This document shows, in pieces, positions 47,261-48,608 of a stretch of 48,608 nucleotides of DNA. The notes under the pieces are model-generated. The model made no database searches. It worked only from the letters and a program-made list of their open reading frames with translations, and was not told where the DNA came from. This DNA is from a virus: IMG/VR virus record IMGVR_UViG_3300044638_005143, positions 1-48,608 of that record; one strand, 5' to 3'. A program made the position numbers and the translations under genes. Within the stretch, counting starts at the first letter, position 1. Every line of letters begins with the position of its first letter.

Positions 47261-48608
47261 TCAGCCGAGCATATCTTGTACGACAACGAGGCCGTAAAGA
47301 TCTGGGCGTACCATCTTCTTGGCGTAACGGGTCATGACACCCTTACGTGGTACGAAGTCTTCAGTACCAAAGATGGTTGGTGTAACTTGTAGTGGGACGT
47401 ATGGAGCATATACGAATCCGCTTTCGAGGAAGCTATTGCCCTTACGACCTACGAGAACAACGTTACGTGGGAAGTATGGATCAACGAATACATCCCATTT
47501 CTTGCTGAGTGAGCCAGATTTAACTGCACCGATTGTGCCCTTGGCATCATCATGGACAACGTTTGCACGGAATCCACTGGTGAATTCAAGGATATTAGCA
47601 ACTTCTGGTCCGCAAACAACGAAGTTTGCACCACCGCGAAGTGTCTTACGGTGGATAGCAGCACTTACATCATTGATTGTTTCAACAAGGGTTTCATACC
47701 ACATTGAAACGTTACCAGTGAAGTCAGCACCACCAGCGCCAATTGTAGCTTCGCCAGCAATTGGTAGACCGGTTACGCGGTCAACGAATTTACCTGGACG
47801 ACGTGACCAGTATAGAGTTGCAGCGGTTGCACCTTTAACGAGTTCACCGAGCATTTCTTGATCAATTTCAAGACCAATCTGTTCTGAGAGAATTGAAGTT
47901 AATTCAACTTCTGCATCAAGATTGTGATAAGCATTTAGATCTTGACCAAGTTCTGGTGTCCATTTTGCTTTGAGCTTGCGGCTCTTGGCAGTTACAGCAA
48001 CACTGTCAACTTTGATGTCAATTTCTGGAATTGCTGCTTCGCCTTCAAATGTAACTTGTGAAGCTACGATTGCACCGAGCGAATTGGCAACATTACCGAG
48101 AACATCAGCAATTGGCCATGAAGCAGCACGTGAACCGGCATTATCGTCAAGAGCAGTTGGAGCAAGAGTATCACTTGCAACTACAAGACGAACATGTGTA
48201 TAGGTATCACCGCCAACATCAACAAGACCAGTTGAATCGGTCTTAGCAGATAGACGACGAACAAGTGAACCACTTGGTAGTGGGCTAACATTGATAGCAA
48301 TTAAACTACTCTTATCAAGAGTTGTTAATTGAGCAACTGGAACAGTGAATACTGCAACGTTGGTTGTACCACTGACAAAGTCTGCATCAAATTTGCAGAG
48401 TTTGTCAAGAGTGCCACCAGCACCGAAAGTGCCTGATGTAACGAGAGTTAGAGTAACGTTACCTGAACCGGTTGGAAGTGAATAACCTTGGTTTAATGCA
48501 CGAAGTGAATTTTCAGCATTTGGACCTGAGAGGCTGACACCACCGGTTAATTGTGAACCAACAACGCCACCACCGAATAGTGAAGTGTCTTGTAGATTTG
48601 CACCACGG
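47261..48608 (-). CDS. Major capsid protein (gp23 type), 5' end outside window
   Basis: About 449 C-terminal residues; the frame is open to the window edge, so the start and the propeptide are missing. EIDIKVDSVAVTAKSRKLKA followed by KWTPELGQDLNAYHNLDAEV matches the T4 gp23 region AKSRALKAEYTMELAQDLKA. HK97-fold segments follow (GANFVVCGPEVANILEF, WDVFVDPYFPRNVVLVGRKG). The C-terminus ends PDLYGLVVVQDMLG. gp23 is cleaved by the gp21 protease in T4; gp21 and gp22 homologues should lie just beyond this end. Confidence 0.95.
   Translation of the reverse strand, partial: RGANLQDTSLFGGGVVGSQLTGGVSLSGPNAENSLRALNQGYSLPTGSGNVTLTLVTSGTFGAGGTLDKLCKFDADFVSGTTNVAVFTVPVAQLTTLDKSSLIAINVSPLPSGSLVRRLSAKTDSTGLVDVGGDTYTHVRLVVASDTLAPTALDDNAGSRAASWPIADVLGNVANSLGAIVASQVTFEGEAAIPEIDIKVDSVAVTAKSRKLKAKWTPELGQDLNAYHNLDAEVELTSILSEQIGLEIDQEMLGELVKGATAATLYWSRRPGKFVDRVTGLPIAGEATIGAGGADFTGNVSMWYETLVETINDVSAAIHRKTLRGGANFVVCGPEVANILEFTSGFRANVVHDDAKGTIGAVKSGSLSKKWDVFVDPYFPRNVVLVGRKGNSFLESGFVYAPYVPLQVTPTIFGTEDFVPRKGVMTRYAKKMVRPDLYGLVVVQDMLG

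Noticed and set aside
47334-47861. 175-codon plus-strand frame
   Set aside because: Antisense to the gp23 capsid coding region; no independent support.
1-48608. tRNA genes
   Set aside because: No T-loop GGTTCGAATC-like sequence with a matching acceptor stem was found by eye on either strand. A tRNAscan run would settle this.

Overview
The window is a segment of a T4-superfamily myovirus genome. It carries a gp23-type major capsid protein, gp18-type sheath, gp19-type tube, a gp26-type baseplate protein, UvsX recombinase, a gp32-type single-strand DNA binding protein, a gp41-type helicase and a T4-type RNase H. It is AT-rich, densely packed, and almost every gene reads on the minus strand; the one clear exception is a plus-strand HNH endonuclease at about 24.5-25.1 kb. 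Overlapping stop/start codons (ATGA, TGATG) are frequent. No tRNA, rRNA, CRISPR array or insertion sequence was seen. Class II ribonucleotide reductase with ThyX and dUTPase suggests an aquatic or soil bacterial host; the host itself cannot be fixed from the sequence.

Layout by increasing coordinate (transcription runs the other way). 0-6.5 kb: a truncated HNH endonuclease, a zinc-finger protein, phage adenine methylase, dUTPase, two small ORFs, a full-length bacterial-type DNA polymerase III alpha subunit (DnaE), a LAGLIDADG endonuclease abutting its start, and a decayed second copy of the dnaE 5' end 1.2 kb upstream, separated by a small gene holding a 19-unit hexanucleotide repeat. 6.5-13.9 kb: accessory genes (nucleotidyltransferase-like protein, PQ-loop membrane protein, C39-like protease, C45-like Ntn acyltransferase, ThyX, DUF2827 glycosyltransferase). 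13.9-17.3 kb: lysis and adsorption (GH24 lysozyme, M15 peptidase, a small membrane protein, a 736-residue adhesin). 17.3-19.8 kb: small ORFs including a GroES-like one. 19.8-31.5 kb: nucleotide and DNA metabolism (class II RNR, helicase, RNase H, deaminase with a frameshift, UvsX, SSB, a tubulin/FtsZ-like protein, a short family A polymerase). 31.5-48.6 kb: virion module, ending in the 5'-truncated major capsid gene.

Regulation can be read in part. Seven or eight gaps carry sigma70-like promoters on the minus strand, most with TTGAC-type -35 boxes and exactly 17 bp spacing, in front of metabolism genes. A different element, CTATTTA, lies 24-38 nt before the start codons of virion or putative virion genes (adhesin, sheath, neck, two tagged small proteins) and is proposed as a late promoter. 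Factor-independent terminators separate these units.

The most notable ideas are: (1) four proteins with T4-internal-protein-like N-terminal tags, two fused to hydrolase domains and two in near-identical promoter-tag-terminator cassettes, suggesting a modular system for packaging cargo into the capsid; (2) a probable programmed frameshift extending the gp26-type protein just before the tape measure gene; (3) replacement of the T4 family B polymerase by DnaE plus a minimal family A polymerase, with no family B polymerase in this window; (4) a tubulin/FtsZ-like gene coupled to that polymerase; and (5) the dnaE 5' remnant marking an endonuclease-associated recombination event.
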